64,000 bases of DNA from JADFMN01 sp964529975 (GCA_964529975.1 CAZGXW010000003.1:1-64000); one strand, 5' to 3'. Counted from the stretch's first letter, positions 1 to 9,026 are shown. Made by a program: numbers and translations. Notes: generated by a model from the sequence alone, not told the origin.

Positions 1-129
1 GGAGGGTGAGCACGTCTGGGGTCTGTGGCGGTTCGAGGAATCCCCGTAGGATTACCGGGCGCAAAACTGCCTGTCCGTGTCAAGATAGGGTCTGTGGGGG
101 GCAAGGACCTTGGGGTCCATATTTTGTTC

Positions 130-136
130 AGGAGGT
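130..136 (+). promoter_or_regulatory. Shine-Dalgarno AGGAGGT that fixes the start of the PEP-CTERM gene
   Basis: A perfect AGGAGGT ends 8 bases before the ATG at 145. This decides the start over an in-frame upstream start at 25, whose extra 40 residues do not look like a signal peptide. Confidence 0.8.
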
Positions 137-144
137 TAGTGAAA

Positions 145-870
145 ATGAAGAGACTAGCAGTGCTAGCGTTTTTGGGGCTTTCGGGATCCGCGTTTGCGAT
201 CGTTGTTCCGAACAGTCTCGCCGGCGTCGAGGGTGACGGTGTGTTCTCGCTCACTTCGACCGCTACGGCAGGTCGCACGTTCCAATTGAGCATCTCGTCG
301 GGTCAACTCTCCGGCGCGGTCGGTCAGAACATTGTGGGCATGCGTTTTCGCATGAACAATGGCGCGGCCACTTGGCCGACGATCAGTACGTCGTTCGCGA
401 CGTGGAACATTTTTGTCGGCCCTGGCGTGGCTCCTTCAGCCATGAGCAACACGTTCGCCTCGAACTTCACAAGTGCGGCGACGCAAGTGCGTTCCGGTGG
501 ACTGACGTTCAATGCGAACGACTTCACAGGTGGCGTTGGTCCCAACCCGTTCGGTCCGGCGATCAACTTCAACACGCCGTACACGTACGCTGGCGGTCAC
601 CTGACCATCGAGATGCGGTTCTCGGGCCAAGTCGGCGCGACGAACCAGCCTGCCTTTGACGCTGTGACTGCTTCTGGCGGTCCCGCCAACGGCTGGGGCG
701 TGGACTTCGCTGGACGATGGACGAGCAACATCGCGGGCGTGACGGGCGGCAACGCGAACTTCCTCGTGACAGACCTGATCACGGCTCCGGTCCCTGAGCC
801 GGCGACGTTCGCCGCGCTCGGCCTCGGTGCCGTCGCGCTTCTGCGACGACGCAAGTCGAAAAAGGCGTAG
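145..870 (+). CDS. PEP-CTERM sorting domain protein
   Basis: Secreted protein of 241 residues of unknown function. It begins with a classic signal peptide (MKRLAVLAFLGLSGSAFA, residues 1-18), followed by a Gly/Thr/Asn-rich beta-type middle region. It ends in a PEP-CTERM sorting tail: the VPEP motif, a hydrophobic stretch (FAALGLGAVALL) and a basic end (RRRKSKK). In the known family the tail is recognised by an exosortase and the protein is displayed on or released from the outer surface. No exosortase lies in this window. The gene stands alone and ends in a strong terminator at 886-920. A second protein with the same tail core is at 17590-18207. Confidence 0.88.
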   Translation: MKRLAVLAFLGLSGSAFAIVVPNSLAGVEGDGVFSLTSTATAGRTFQLSISSGQLSGAVGQNIVGMRFRMNNGAATWPTISTSFATWNIFVGPGVAPSAMSNTFASNFTSAATQVRSGGLTFNANDFTGGVGPNPFGPAINFNTPYTYAGGHLTIEMRFSGQVGATNQPAFDAVTASGGPANGWGVDFAGRWTSNIAGVTGGNANFLVTDLITAPVPEPATFAALGLGAVALLRRRKSKKA

Positions 871-885
871 TCTCTCCTAATGGAG

Positions 886-920
886 CGGCCCGCAGGCAAG
901 GCCTGCGGGCCGTTTTCGTT
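886..920 (+). terminator. Rho-independent terminator after the PEP-CTERM gene
   Basis: A perfect 12-bp stem (886-897 with 901-912) closes a 3-base loop and is followed by TTTTCGTT. It lies 16 bases after the stop codon. Confidence 0.92.
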
Positions 921-1007
921 TAGGCTGCGCCAGATTCTTGTCCTCTTTGGCGGTTGGCGAGTTGCAGCACAGGTCTTGGATCTCACGGGATCCTCATGAA
1001 TTGAAGC

Positions 1008-1013
1008 CAGAAT
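1008..1013 (+). promoter_or_regulatory. -10-like CAGAAT just upstream of the response regulator start
   Basis: CAGAAT ends 8 bases before the ATG at 1022. This is the spacing seen at many genes here, so the transcript may be leaderless. No clear -35 box. Confidence 0.4.
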
Positions 1014-1021
1014 GACGCGAG

Positions 1022-1687
1022 ATGCGCGTTTTGGTCGTCGAGGACGATGCCGTGCTTGCGAGGGAGCTTTCGAAGGCGTTGGCGAAAGAGGGCTATCGCG
1101 TGAAGGCGGTGGGCAGCGGGCAGGAAGCCGTCGAGTCTGCGATCGCAGAGCCCTATGGCCTCATCGTGCTCGACGTCATGATCCCCGGCTTCGACGGGTT
1201 CGAAGTCTGTCGCCGTCTCCGTGGTTCTGGCGTCGAGACGCCTGTGCTCATGCTGACGGCGAAAGACACCATCGACGACAGGGTCGCGGGCTTGGACACT
1301 GGTGCGGACGACTATCTGGTCAAGCCGTTCGATGTGCAGGAACTCCTGGCGCGTTTGAGGGCCTTGCGCCGTCGGGAGTCGTCGAAGAAGGCGGACTTGA
1401 TCTCGATTGCAGACCTTGTGATCGATACTAAGGGGCACTGGGTCACACGCGGAGGGCGGTCGATCGATCTGACGCCCCGCGAGTTCGACCTGCTCGAGGC
1501 GTTGGCCCGGAACGCCGGTCGAACGCTCACGAGGGAGGCGATCCTGGAGCGGGTGTGGAACGACGACCGTTCGCTTCCGAACACGGTCAACTTTCATGTC
1601 GTATCGCTGAGGCGCAAGATTGATGAAGGTTTCGAGCCCAAACTTATTCATACCGTGCACGGGCTGGGGTACGTGCTGAAGTCATGA
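1022..1687 (+). CDS. OmpR/PhoB-family response regulator
   Basis: Two-component DNA-binding regulator, 221 residues, the usual length. The receiver domain (about 1-115) has the acidic pair Asp8/Asp9, the phospho-acceptor Asp51 in LIVLDVMIP and the conserved Lys101 in YLVKPF. The C-terminal winged helix (about 130-220) has the family's RSIDLTPREFDLLEAL and FHVVSLRRKI segments. The stop overlaps the kinase start (ATGA, 4 bases), so the two are translationally coupled. Its targets are unknown, but the secreted LTXXQ-like protein at 3138 follows the pair directly and is the obvious candidate. Confidence 0.95.
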   Translation: MRVLVVEDDAVLARELSKALAKEGYRVKAVGSGQEAVESAIAEPYGLIVLDVMIPGFDGFEVCRRLRGSGVETPVLMLTAKDTIDDRVAGLDTGADDYLVKPFDVQELLARLRALRRRESSKKADLISIADLVIDTKGHWVTRGGRSIDLTPREFDLLEALARNAGRTLTREAILERVWNDDRSLPNTVNFHVVSLRRKIDEGFEPKLIHTVHGLGYVLKS

Positions 1688-3039
1688 AGTCATTTCGAAC
1701 GCGGCTCGTCCTGTGGAACGCGGCCGTCTTGCTGGTCGTGCTGGTCTCGTTCGGGACGACGGCCGCCTTGCTGACTGAGCAGGCAGTCTTGCGCAACATC
1801 GACCGCGATCTGCTGCAGATCTCCGAAAGGATGCGTGGCCCATTGCCGCCAGAAGCCGGAGGCCCGAGACGGCAGGGAGGGCCTCCGGCCCGGCAGGCGC
1901 CCATGCCCAGGGCGGACGAGTTCTCGCCGCGATCGATCGGCCCGGACGGGGGCGTGATCGCTCCGGACGACCGGCCCGTGCTGAGTTCCGATGGGTTTGA
2001 GGCCGCCAGGGAGGGCGGGCTGGACATTCGGACGGAGGACGCGGAAGGACGGCGGGTCAGGGTCCTTTCGGCACGTCGAGACATGCCAGGCGGAGGATGG
2101 CAGGTCGTACAGTTCGGCCGCGATCTGACGGATGCCCAAGCCGCCATTGCGCAGCAGAGGACAGTCCTCTTGTTGCTGCTTCCTGTCGCCGTGCTGGTCG
2201 CGGTCGCCGGAGGAACGGTACTCGTGCGTCGGGCTCTCAAGCCCGTAGAGGATGTGACGCAGGCCGCGAAGGAGATTGGGGCAGAGGACTTAGGAAGGCG
2301 CCTCGCGGTCCAGGGCGACGACGAACTTGCGGAACTCGCGAGAACGTTCAACGGGATGATCGAGCGTCTCGATGTGTCCTTCGAGAGGCAACGCCGCTTT
2401 ACAGCCGACGCCTCGCACGAGTTGCGCACGCCGCTTAGTCGTGTGAAACTTGTGACGAGTTCAGCGCTTACGCAGCAAACGAGCGAGAGCGAGAAGACGG
2501 AGGCGCTTCGAACGATCGATAAAGCGGCGGACGAGATGACGCAACTGGTAGAAGGACTGTTGCAACTTTCGCGGGCGGACGCTGGCGCACTGAGGCTTGC
2601 GAGCGATGCTGTCGAGGTGGATGCTGTTTTGCGAGAAGTGGTCGCCGGTGCGCGCGACTCCCGAGTTCGGTTTGCGGAATCTGGAGTAGTCGCTCGTGGA
2701 GATGCCGACGCAGTGAAGCGTGTGACGACGAACTTCTTGTCCAACGCCTTGCGCCATGTTTCGTCCGAGGGCAGCGTGAGCCTCTCTTCACGTTTGACCG
2801 GGAAGGGCGAGATTGCGATTGAAGTCCGCGACGACGGTGAGGGGATCGCGCCGGAACACCTGGGCCGCGTCAAGGAGCGGTTCTACCGGGCGGACTCCGA
2901 CCGCGGGCGCGCGGCCGGAGGGACGGGACTTGGGTTGGCGATCTGCGACGCCTTGGCGACGGCGATGGACGGCCGGGTCGAGATCGAGAGCGAGGTGGGG
3001 AAGGGCACTCTTGCCAGGCTTCTGCTACCACCGGCTTAA
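1684..3039 (+). CDS. HAMP-containing sensor histidine kinase
   Basis: Inner-membrane kinase of 451 residues, partner of the regulator at 1022. TM1 is at about 8-30 and TM2 at about 161-181, flanking a periplasmic loop of about 130 residues rich in Pro, Gly and Arg (GGPRRQGGPPAR). A HAMP linker follows (about 182-235). The H-box ADASHELRTPLSR places the phosphorylated His at 245. The ATPase domain shows the N box (NFLSNALRHV), a G1 box (DDGEGI) and a G2 box (GGTGLGLAI). The signal sensed is unknown. The odd Pro/Gly-rich loop resembles in composition the N-terminus of the secreted protein encoded next door. Confidence 0.95.
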   Translation: MKSFRTRLVLWNAAVLLVVLVSFGTTAALLTEQAVLRNIDRDLLQISERMRGPLPPEAGGPRRQGGPPARQAPMPRADEFSPRSIGPDGGVIAPDDRPVLSSDGFEAAREGGLDIRTEDAEGRRVRVLSARRDMPGGGWQVVQFGRDLTDAQAAIAQQRTVLLLLLPVAVLVAVAGGTVLVRRALKPVEDVTQAAKEIGAEDLGRRLAVQGDDELAELARTFNGMIERLDVSFERQRRFTADASHELRTPLSRVKLVTSSALTQQTSESEKTEALRTIDKAADEMTQLVEGLLQLSRADAGALRLASDAVEVDAVLREVVAGARDSRVRFAESGVVARGDADAVKRVTTNFLSNALRHVSSEGSVSLSSRLTGKGEIAIEVRDDGEGIAPEHLGRVKERFYRADSDRGRAAGGTGLGLAICDALATAMDGRVEIESEVGKGTLARLLLPPA

Positions 3040-3137
3040 GAAAGTCGAAGGCTTGGCCCAATCCTCACAGATCCCTCATCTGCGGACCGCTTAATCCTCA
3101 TAGAAGACCAGGCACTGGCCTTCGAAGGAAATTGGCT

Positions 3138-3938
3138 ATGAACAAAGTGATGACGACATTGGTCGCGGCGATCGCTGTGGTGCCGGCCCTGACGCTGGCG
3201 CAGAGCGGACCGCCGCAGGGCGGACCTCCTCGGGGCGGTCCCCAGGGCATGCGAGGTCCCGGAATGCAGAGCGGCCCGGCGATCCTCTTCCGGCCCGACG
3301 TTCAGAGGGAACTCAAATTGAGCGAGTCGCAGATCGCGATGATTCGCGAGATCGTGCCGCAAGGGCCTGGTGGGCCGGGCGGCCCTCCGCAAGGCGACCG
3401 ACGCCAAGGTGGCGGTCAACAGCAGGGCGGCGGTGGTGGATTCCAACGCGGCCAAGGCGGTCCTCCGCAGGGCGGACCTGGTGGTCCTGGCTTCGAGCAG
3501 ATGCAGAAGATCGACGCCGAGATCAAGGAGGTCTTGAACGACCAGCAGTACAAGCGGTACCACGAACTTGACCTGCAGCTTGCGGGCGCGTTTGCGGTGC
3601 TTCGTCCCGATGTGGCTGAGAAACTCAAGATCAGCGACGAACAACGGCAGCAGATCATGGAAGCGCTCCGACCTGAGGGCGCACCGCGTGGCGGCCAGCA
3701 GGGCGGCCAGCGCGGCGGTCAGCAAGGCGGACAGGTCCGCGGCGGCCAGGGCGGACCACCTCAGGGGTTCGATCCCGCAGAAATGGAGAAGCGACGCAAG
3801 GAGCAAGAGGCCAAGGTCTTAGCACTCCTGACCGACGCGCAGAGGAAGCAGTGGACCGCGATGCTCGGCAAAAAGTTCGAGTTCGAGAAGGTTGGGCCGC
3901 CTCCCGGCGCTCCCGGCCCTCGAGGCGGCGGCTTCTAG
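3138..3938 (+). CDS. Secreted Spy/CpxP-like (LTXXQ-type) Gly/Gln/Pro-rich protein
   Basis: Exported protein of 266 residues of uncertain function. The signal peptide MNKVMTTLVAAIAVVPALTLAQ is followed by GGP/GGQ-rich linkers. Between them are helical segments resembling the LTXXQ motif of the Spy/CpxP periplasmic chaperone-sensor family: LKLSESQIAMIREIV, LKISDEQRQQIMEAL and LLTDAQRKQW. The ATG at 3138 has a GAAGGAA ribosome site; a TTG two codons upstream is unlikely. It lies 98 bases after the kinase gene, with its own terminator downstream. By analogy with CpxAR-CpxP and ZraSR-ZraP it could feed back on the neighbouring kinase (inference). Confidence 0.72.
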   Translation: MNKVMTTLVAAIAVVPALTLAQSGPPQGGPPRGGPQGMRGPGMQSGPAILFRPDVQRELKLSESQIAMIREIVPQGPGGPGGPPQGDRRQGGGQQQGGGGGFQRGQGGPPQGGPGGPGFEQMQKIDAEIKEVLNDQQYKRYHELDLQLAGAFAVLRPDVAEKLKISDEQRQQIMEALRPEGAPRGGQQGGQRGGQQGGQVRGGQGGPPQGFDPAEMEKRRKEQEAKVLALLTDAQRKQWTAMLGKKFEFEKVGPPPGAPGPRGGGF

Positions 3939-3947
3939 TCCCTGTCG

Positions 3948-3982
3948 GTGGGCCGGACCGAATGGTTCGGCCCACTTTCTTT
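3948..3982 (+). terminator. Terminator of the two-component/LTXXQ cluster
   Basis: Stem 3948-3959 with 3964-3975 (twelve pairs, one G-T) and a GAAT loop, followed by TTTCTTT. Confidence 0.88.
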
Positions 3983-4006
3983 CTGCGGGTAGCGTAGTGA
4001 CGTTCG

Positions 4007-4906
4007 ATGAACGCGCTCCTTCTCTTTGTTGCATCCAGCCCCGTGTACTTCATGGAGAACGGGTTTGCTGTCCAGTGGTACGCGGTCCGATCGGGGATCG
4101 CCGGTGCTGGGTACGAGCGGGCGATCGAACTGGCCAAGACACCCGACGATCGAGCTGCCCGATTGGCTATGGCGAACGTGGATGGCTTGGCCGCGATCGC
4201 GCGAAACGCCGACGAGTTTGTCACGTCGCTCGGCCGACTGCCTAGCCGGGCCGAATTCGACGCCGCGAAGGAGAGGGCCGTCGCAGTAGCCGGCGAGATC
4301 AAGAAGGCTCCGTCCCTTGTCGATCGATTCTCCAAAGAACTCTCTTCGGCTCGCTCCACTTGCGACGGACACATCGCACGAAACGCTGGAATGTTCGCGC
4401 AGATTGCTAAGGACTTGAAGATCAACGAGCCGAAGGCGTCTTTCCTTGTTTTGCTTGTGCCCGATGCGCCGGCACCTGGCGCGGCAACGTTCCGTTCTGC
4501 TGAAGGCGGCGTATGCGTGATTGGCGTCAGGTCATTCAAGCGCGACGAACTGTTCGAGGCGGTGCTGCACGAGGCAACGCACGCCATGGACGATGCAGAC
4601 CGGACAGGCGACAATATGCTGGGTCGGATCCGAAAGTCGCTTGCGGAACACGGCATAGAGTCGACCAGTCCCTTGATGCGCGATGTTCCGCACGCAGTGA
4701 TCTTTGCCGCAGCGGACAGCCGGGCTCGACAAGCGCTAGGAAAGGACTATGTCCCGTTCGGCGTGGCGCACGGCGCCTACACGCGCATGGGGATTGTTGC
4801 CAAGGTCGTCTTGGAAGTCTGGACCAAGTACGTCACGGGCGCGATGTCGGCGGATGCCGCGGTCAAAGAGATCGTGGAGCGTTGCGTCAAGGTGACCGCT
4901 GTATAA
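4007..4906 (+). CDS. Putative zinc metallopeptidase (HEATH motif), family unknown
   Basis: Protein of 299 residues that I do not recognise as a named family. Residues 188-192 read HEATH inside EAVLHEATHAMDD, a good HExxH zinc-protease motif on a predicted helix. The third ligand is not obvious. The N-terminus (MNALLLFVASSPVYF) is short and hydrophobic with no basic residue. Residues 35-135 look mainly helical. The stop codon overlaps the -10 hexamer of the next gene. It could be a secreted protease or a non-catalytic relative. Confidence 0.55.
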   Translation: MNALLLFVASSPVYFMENGFAVQWYAVRSGIAGAGYERAIELAKTPDDRAARLAMANVDGLAAIARNADEFVTSLGRLPSRAEFDAAKERAVAVAGEIKKAPSLVDRFSKELSSARSTCDGHIARNAGMFAQIAKDLKINEPKASFLVLLVPDAPAPGAATFRSAEGGVCVIGVRSFKRDELFEAVLHEATHAMDDADRTGDNMLGRIRKSLAEHGIESTSPLMRDVPHAVIFAAADSRARQALGKDYVPFGVAHGAYTRMGIVAKVVLEVWTKYVTGAMSADAAVKEIVERCVKVTAV

Positions 4907-4907
4907 T
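4902..4907 (+). promoter_or_regulatory. TATAAT 9 bases before the ABC permease start
   Basis: A perfect -10 hexamer overlaps the stop codon of the upstream gene and ends 9 bases before the ATG at 4917. The mRNA would start at, or within a few bases of, the ATG. Confidence 0.6.
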
Positions 4908-4916
4908 CGCCTCACC

Positions 4917-5765
4917 ATGCCGTCTCGGCAGACCGGGTTCGCCCGATACATCAAGCCCGCAGTCAGTTACTCGCTGATGCTGGCTCTCGCGGCGTTCTTG
5001 ATGGCGCCTTTCGTCTGGATGGTCTTAGTCAGCCTCCAGCCGAACCGGGCACCGATCCCCACACTCGCCGAGATCGTACCCGAGAGGGCGCACTGGGAGA
5101 ACTATGCGACGGTGCTCGGCCAGGACGAAGTCCCCGTCGCGAGGTTCTTCGCAAACTCGATCGTCGTCTCAGTCTGCGTCGTGGTCGGCCAACTGTTCGT
5201 TTGTAGCCTAGCCGCGTTTGGGTTTGCTCGGTTGCGCTTTCGTGGTCGCGACACTGTGTTCATCGTGTTCTTGCTGAGCATGATGTTCGCTGGCCCAGTT
5301 ACTCAGATCCCTGTGTATCTCATGGTTCGGAGTTTCGGCTGGCTGGACACTTATTGGGCGTTGATCGTTCCTGGTGTGAGCAGCGCGTTCTCCATCTTCC
5401 TTCTGCGGCAGTTCTTCGTTCAGATTCCACTCGAACTCGATGAGGCTGCCCGCCTTGATGGTGCAGGAGAGTTTCGCATCTACGCAAGGCTGATCTTGCC
5501 CATGAGCAAGGCCGCGCTCGCGACCGCCGGCGTCTTCACGTTCATTGGCGTGTGGACAGACTTCTTCTGGCCGCTTCTTGCGACAGACTCGCTGCACATG
5601 AGGACGCTCGAAGTCGGATTGAGTGTGTTCAAGAACAGTTACGGCGTCACAAACTGGCCTTTGCAGATGACCGCCGCGGTCGTCGTCATGGTCCCGATCC
5701 TCGCCGTTTTCCTTGCTCTTCAAAGACACTTTGTGAAGGGGATCACAATGGGAAGCATCAAGTAG
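4917..5765 (+). CDS. Carbohydrate ABC transporter permease, MalG type
   Basis: Inner-membrane permease of 282 residues with six predicted membrane segments. It has the MalG-type EAA loop (DEAARLDGAGEFRIYARLILP) that docks on the ATPase. It belongs to the sugar-importer CUT1 family and would work with a MalF-like partner, a binding protein and an ATPase. None of these is adjacent: the upstream gene is a putative peptidase and the downstream one a beta-helix protein. The substrate cannot be read from the sequence. The beta-helix neighbour suggests polysaccharide use (weak inference). Confidence 0.92.
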   Translation: MPSRQTGFARYIKPAVSYSLMLALAAFLMAPFVWMVLVSLQPNRAPIPTLAEIVPERAHWENYATVLGQDEVPVARFFANSIVVSVCVVVGQLFVCSLAAFGFARLRFRGRDTVFIVFLLSMMFAGPVTQIPVYLMVRSFGWLDTYWALIVPGVSSAFSIFLLRQFFVQIPLELDEAARLDGAGEFRIYARLILPMSKAALATAGVFTFIGVWTDFFWPLLATDSLHMRTLEVGLSVFKNSYGVTNWPLQMTAAVVVMVPILAVFLALQRHFVKGITMGSIK

Positions 5766-5821
5766 CGGATTGTGGAACCTGTCACTTGAAACCGTCGGGG
5801 CAATCGTGCGTCCGACTCCAG

Positions 5822-5827
5822 TAGAAT
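5822..5827 (+). promoter_or_regulatory. -10-like TAGAAT 7 bases before the beta-helix gene
   Basis: TAGAAT ends 7 bases before the ATG at 5835. No ribosome-binding site fits between them, as expected for a leaderless message. Confidence 0.55.
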
Positions 5828-5834
5828 CACCGGC

Positions 5835-8213
5835 ATGTTGACTCTCGTCGCCCTGTATGCCTCCCAACAGGACGTCACCCTTCGCCCGGGGCTCGTCATC
5901 ACAGAGTCTGCGCGAGTGAGAAGAGGCGAGTACACGTTCCCCAACAAGTTCGACAACGCAACGACGGGGGCGATCATCATCAAAGGGGACAACATCACAG
6001 TCGACTTCAACGGAGTCGTTCTACGGGGATCTCCGGAGACGACCCAGCCCGACGCGAGGGTCGGTACAGGCGTGTTTGTGACCGGGAAGAACGTCACGGT
6101 CAGGAACCTCAAGGTTCACGGTTACAAGTTAGGACTCGTCGCGGTCGACGCGCCAGGCTTCAAACTCCTCGACAGCGACTTTTCTTACAATTGGAAGCAG
6201 CGGTTGGGCAGCACACTCGAGCGTGAGGACTCCGGCGACTGGATGTCCTACCACCAGAACGAGAAGGACGAGTGGCTCCGATACGGAGCAGGCATCTATC
6301 TGCGTCGGTGCGAGAAGTTCGAGATCAAGGGTTGTTCTGCACTGGGCGGGCAGAACGGACTCATGATGACGGAGTGCAACGAGGGCCTCGTTTGGAACAA
6401 CGATTTCTCGTTCTTGTCTTCTTTAGGCATCGGCATGTATAGGTCGAGCCGGAACATGGTGATGCACAACTCCATCGATTGGTGTGTGCGCGGCTATTCG
6501 CACGGTGTTTACAACCGAGGCCAAGACTCGGCAGGAATCCTCATCTACGAACAGTCGAACGACAACGTGTTCGCCTACAACTCGGTCACGCACGGCGGCG
6601 ATGGGTTCTTCCTTTGGGCGGGGCAGACCACGATGGATACGGGCCAAGGCGGGTGCAACGGAAACCTCCTCTTTGGAAACGACTTTAGCCACGCACCGAC
6701 GAACGGTATTGAAGCGACGTTCAGCAAGAACGCCTTTGTGAACAATCTGATGCTCGAGTGCTGGCACGGGATCTGGGCGGGTTACTCTTTCGAGACCAAG
6801 GTGATCGCAAACACGTTTGGGCTAAACGCCGAGGCGATCGCCTGGGAGCACGGACAGGACAACCAGATCCTCTACAACACCTTCGACAAAGACCGCATGG
6901 CGATCAACCTGTGGCAGAAGGACAGCGAAGACCCGAACTGGGGATACAGCAAGAACCGCGACACGCGGAGCCGGAACAACACGGTCGCCTACAACACGTT
7001 TCGCGACATCGCCGGCCCGGTAGTGAGGCTAAGCCGGTCTACTGGGTTCTCGTTCACCAACAACACCGTGCAGCGTACGACGGAGATATTCAGGACAGAG
7101 AAGGAACTCGACGGGATCGTCGTGTCGGGGAACAAGTTCTCTATCCCGTTCCGCCTGCCGTTGCCCGTCAACGGCGAGAACGAGCACATGGTCGATGGCG
7201 CGCACATGCCGGCTTCGACCGCCATGACAGGCAGTGGGAACCTCGCGCCCGAGAAGGAGCCAGAAGGCGACGCATACCTCGCACAGTTCCAAGTCGGTTG
7301 GCGACCTTTCGTCGCTAACGAAGACACCGGGAACGCCGCACGAGACATCGCGCGCGTCTACGCTCCGCAGCCGCTTCCTGGCGGCAAGAACCCGTTCTTG
7401 AAGCCGACCGACCTACGTGGCCGCAGATACATCCTCGTCGATGAGTGGGGTCCGTACGACTTCAAGTCTCCGCTTCTTTGGCTCAGAAAGACGGCCCACG
7501 TCCCGGCGAGGTTCGTCGACGACGGCCGCGGGAACCGTGTCCAACAGCCCGCGAGGATCGAACTCCACTTTGAGGTCTTGGGTGCAAAGGGCGAGTGGCG
7601 GCTGTCGCAGACGCGTGGCGTCGAAGCAGCGTCCGCTTCATCCGGTCAGGTTCCAGGCAAGATGTTTGTGAGGATCGACCCCGCAAAGGCTGGGGATGTG
7701 ATGGTCCAACTCACCTATACGGGGGGAGAAAGCACCGACTATCGTGGCGTGAAGACCGCGGCAGGGCGTCCCGTGACGCTGCGGTACCAAAAGTTCGTTG
7801 CGCCGATCGACTGGAACGTGTCGTGGTTCTCGTACGACCCGACGGCAGAAGACCCGCGGACGTCGGAGCGTTGGCGAACGATCATCGCCGGTCCGAAGGC
7901 GCACACGATGCAGACGAAGGAACTGAACTTCGCCTGGGGCGGCTCGCCGATCCAAGGAATGTCCGCAGACTACTTCCTGACGCTGGCAGAAGGCAGTTTC
8001 ACCATCCCGGATGGGGAGTATGAGATCGAAGTGACGAGCGACGACGGCGTTCGTGTGTACTTGGACAACAAGGTCATCCTCAACGATTGGACCTACCATG
8101 CTCCGAAGACTGAGTCTGTGCCCGTTCGCCTGGGCGGCCGGCACAAACTGCGGGTCGAGCACTTCGAACTGAACGGCTACTCGGCGCTCAAGGTCGTGAT
8201 CAAGCGAAAGTAG
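5835..8213 (+). CDS. Secreted right-handed beta-helix protein with C-terminal PA14-like domain
   Basis: Large exported protein of 792 residues. A very short hydrophobic start (MLTLVALYASQQ) is followed by about 430 residues of repeating beta-helix rungs rich in Asn and Gly, such as GNDFSHAPTNGIEA, YNTFDKDRM and GNKFSIPFRLP. This fold is typical of polysaccharide lyases, epimerases and related carbohydrate-binding proteins. After a middle beta domain, residues of about 700-790 (DGEYEIEVTSDDGVRVYLDN) match the PA14 style of carbohydrate-binding domain. Catalytic residues cannot be assigned by eye. It could act on plant or microbial polysaccharide. Confidence 0.8.
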   Translation: MLTLVALYASQQDVTLRPGLVITESARVRRGEYTFPNKFDNATTGAIIIKGDNITVDFNGVVLRGSPETTQPDARVGTGVFVTGKNVTVRNLKVHGYKLGLVAVDAPGFKLLDSDFSYNWKQRLGSTLEREDSGDWMSYHQNEKDEWLRYGAGIYLRRCEKFEIKGCSALGGQNGLMMTECNEGLVWNNDFSFLSSLGIGMYRSSRNMVMHNSIDWCVRGYSHGVYNRGQDSAGILIYEQSNDNVFAYNSVTHGGDGFFLWAGQTTMDTGQGGCNGNLLFGNDFSHAPTNGIEATFSKNAFVNNLMLECWHGIWAGYSFETKVIANTFGLNAEAIAWEHGQDNQILYNTFDKDRMAINLWQKDSEDPNWGYSKNRDTRSRNNTVAYNTFRDIAGPVVRLSRSTGFSFTNNTVQRTTEIFRTEKELDGIVVSGNKFSIPFRLPLPVNGENEHMVDGAHMPASTAMTGSGNLAPEKEPEGDAYLAQFQVGWRPFVANEDTGNAARDIARVYAPQPLPGGKNPFLKPTDLRGRRYILVDEWGPYDFKSPLLWLRKTAHVPARFVDDGRGNRVQQPARIELHFEVLGAKGEWRLSQTRGVEAASASSGQVPGKMFVRIDPAKAGDVMVQLTYTGGESTDYRGVKTAAGRPVTLRYQKFVAPIDWNVSWFSYDPTAEDPRTSERWRTIIAGPKAHTMQTKELNFAWGGSPIQGMSADYFLTLAEGSFTIPDGEYEIEVTSDDGVRVYLDNKVILNDWTYHAPKTESVPVRLGGRHKLRVEHFELNGYSALKVVIKRK

Positions 8214-8216
8214 CGG

Positions 8217-9026
8217 TCAAGTCGTCTTGCGGTAAAGCAGGTTCGTCATCACGATCTGCGCGTTTGCTTCGCCGATCACGATGTCGCACGACGTGTCCGT
8301 CTTCGCGCTCGAGATAAGCCCCGTCTCGAGGTCAAGCAGGATGCTAGCCTCTGAGTCCACGGTGAGCTGTCCGCCAGCGCTGAACTCCGGCGATGTGATC
8401 TCGAGCTCAGACTTGCCTGTAACCTTGGCACTGATCCTTGCGTGCCGCTTTCCGTTGACCGGCGTCACATCGACGAGCGAAAAGACGACGTCGTAGACGC
8501 CGTTGACTTTGAAGGCGTCTCCCGACGGAGCGAGAGCCGGAGCGAGGAAAAGGTTTGCATCGACTTTCTGAGTCCACTTGTCGCCGATCGCGACGGTCTT
8601 CTCTGGCATCGTCAGGCCAAGGAACCCAGTCGAGTTCATTCCGCTGAGGGTCTTGCTAAGGATTACGCCGATCGGGTCGGCGGCCGGGTTGGAGGTCGCG
8701 TGCTTGGTTGCGTCCGCTACGCCTTTGCGCGTCAGCGCAAAGCTGAGGTTGACGAGTCTCATCACAGGGCCGGAAGCGTTGCTGCCCGCGTCCATGCCCT
8801 CGTAGTCGTCGATGGTCGCCTTGACGGGGATCTTGCCCTCTTTCTCAGCGGCGAACGTGAACGTGATGAGTGAACTCTGGACCCGTTCGTCGATCTTGTC
8901 TGGCGAGTAGGTGATGACGTTGAACACGTTCCGGTACTTGACCGTCTCGTCTTCCCGGAGTTTGAGTTTCAGGTCGACTGAGGTCTGCGGGGCAAGGGCG
9001 ATGAGTGCAGCGAGGGCTAGTGTCAT
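8217..9026 (-). CDS. Secreted protein, DUF6263-like, function unknown
   Basis: Protein of 269 residues with a short, uncharged hydrophobic N-terminus (MTLALAALIALAPQ). The remainder is beta-rich: an early segment about input decay (LREDETVKYRN), a central GDKWTQKV and a C-terminal part ending in LLDLETGLISSAKTD. The same plan is seen in the protein at 33256-34227 (GDTWKVT, DLDLATKN), so the two look like distant paralogues. The resemblance to DUF6263 is from memory of the family style and is unverified. It ends 3 bases from the convergent beta-helix gene. Confidence 0.6.
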   Translation of the reverse strand: MTLALAALIALAPQTSVDLKLKLREDETVKYRNVFNVITYSPDKIDERVQSSLITFTFAAEKEGKIPVKATIDDYEGMDAGSNASGPVMRLVNLSFALTRKGVADATKHATSNPAADPIGVILSKTLSGMNSTGFLGLTMPEKTVAIGDKWTQKVDANLFLAPALAPSGDAFKVNGVYDVVFSLVDVTPVNGKRHARISAKVTGKSELEITSPEFSAGGQLTVDSEASILLDLETGLISSAKTDTSCDIVIGEANAQIVMTNLLYRKTT

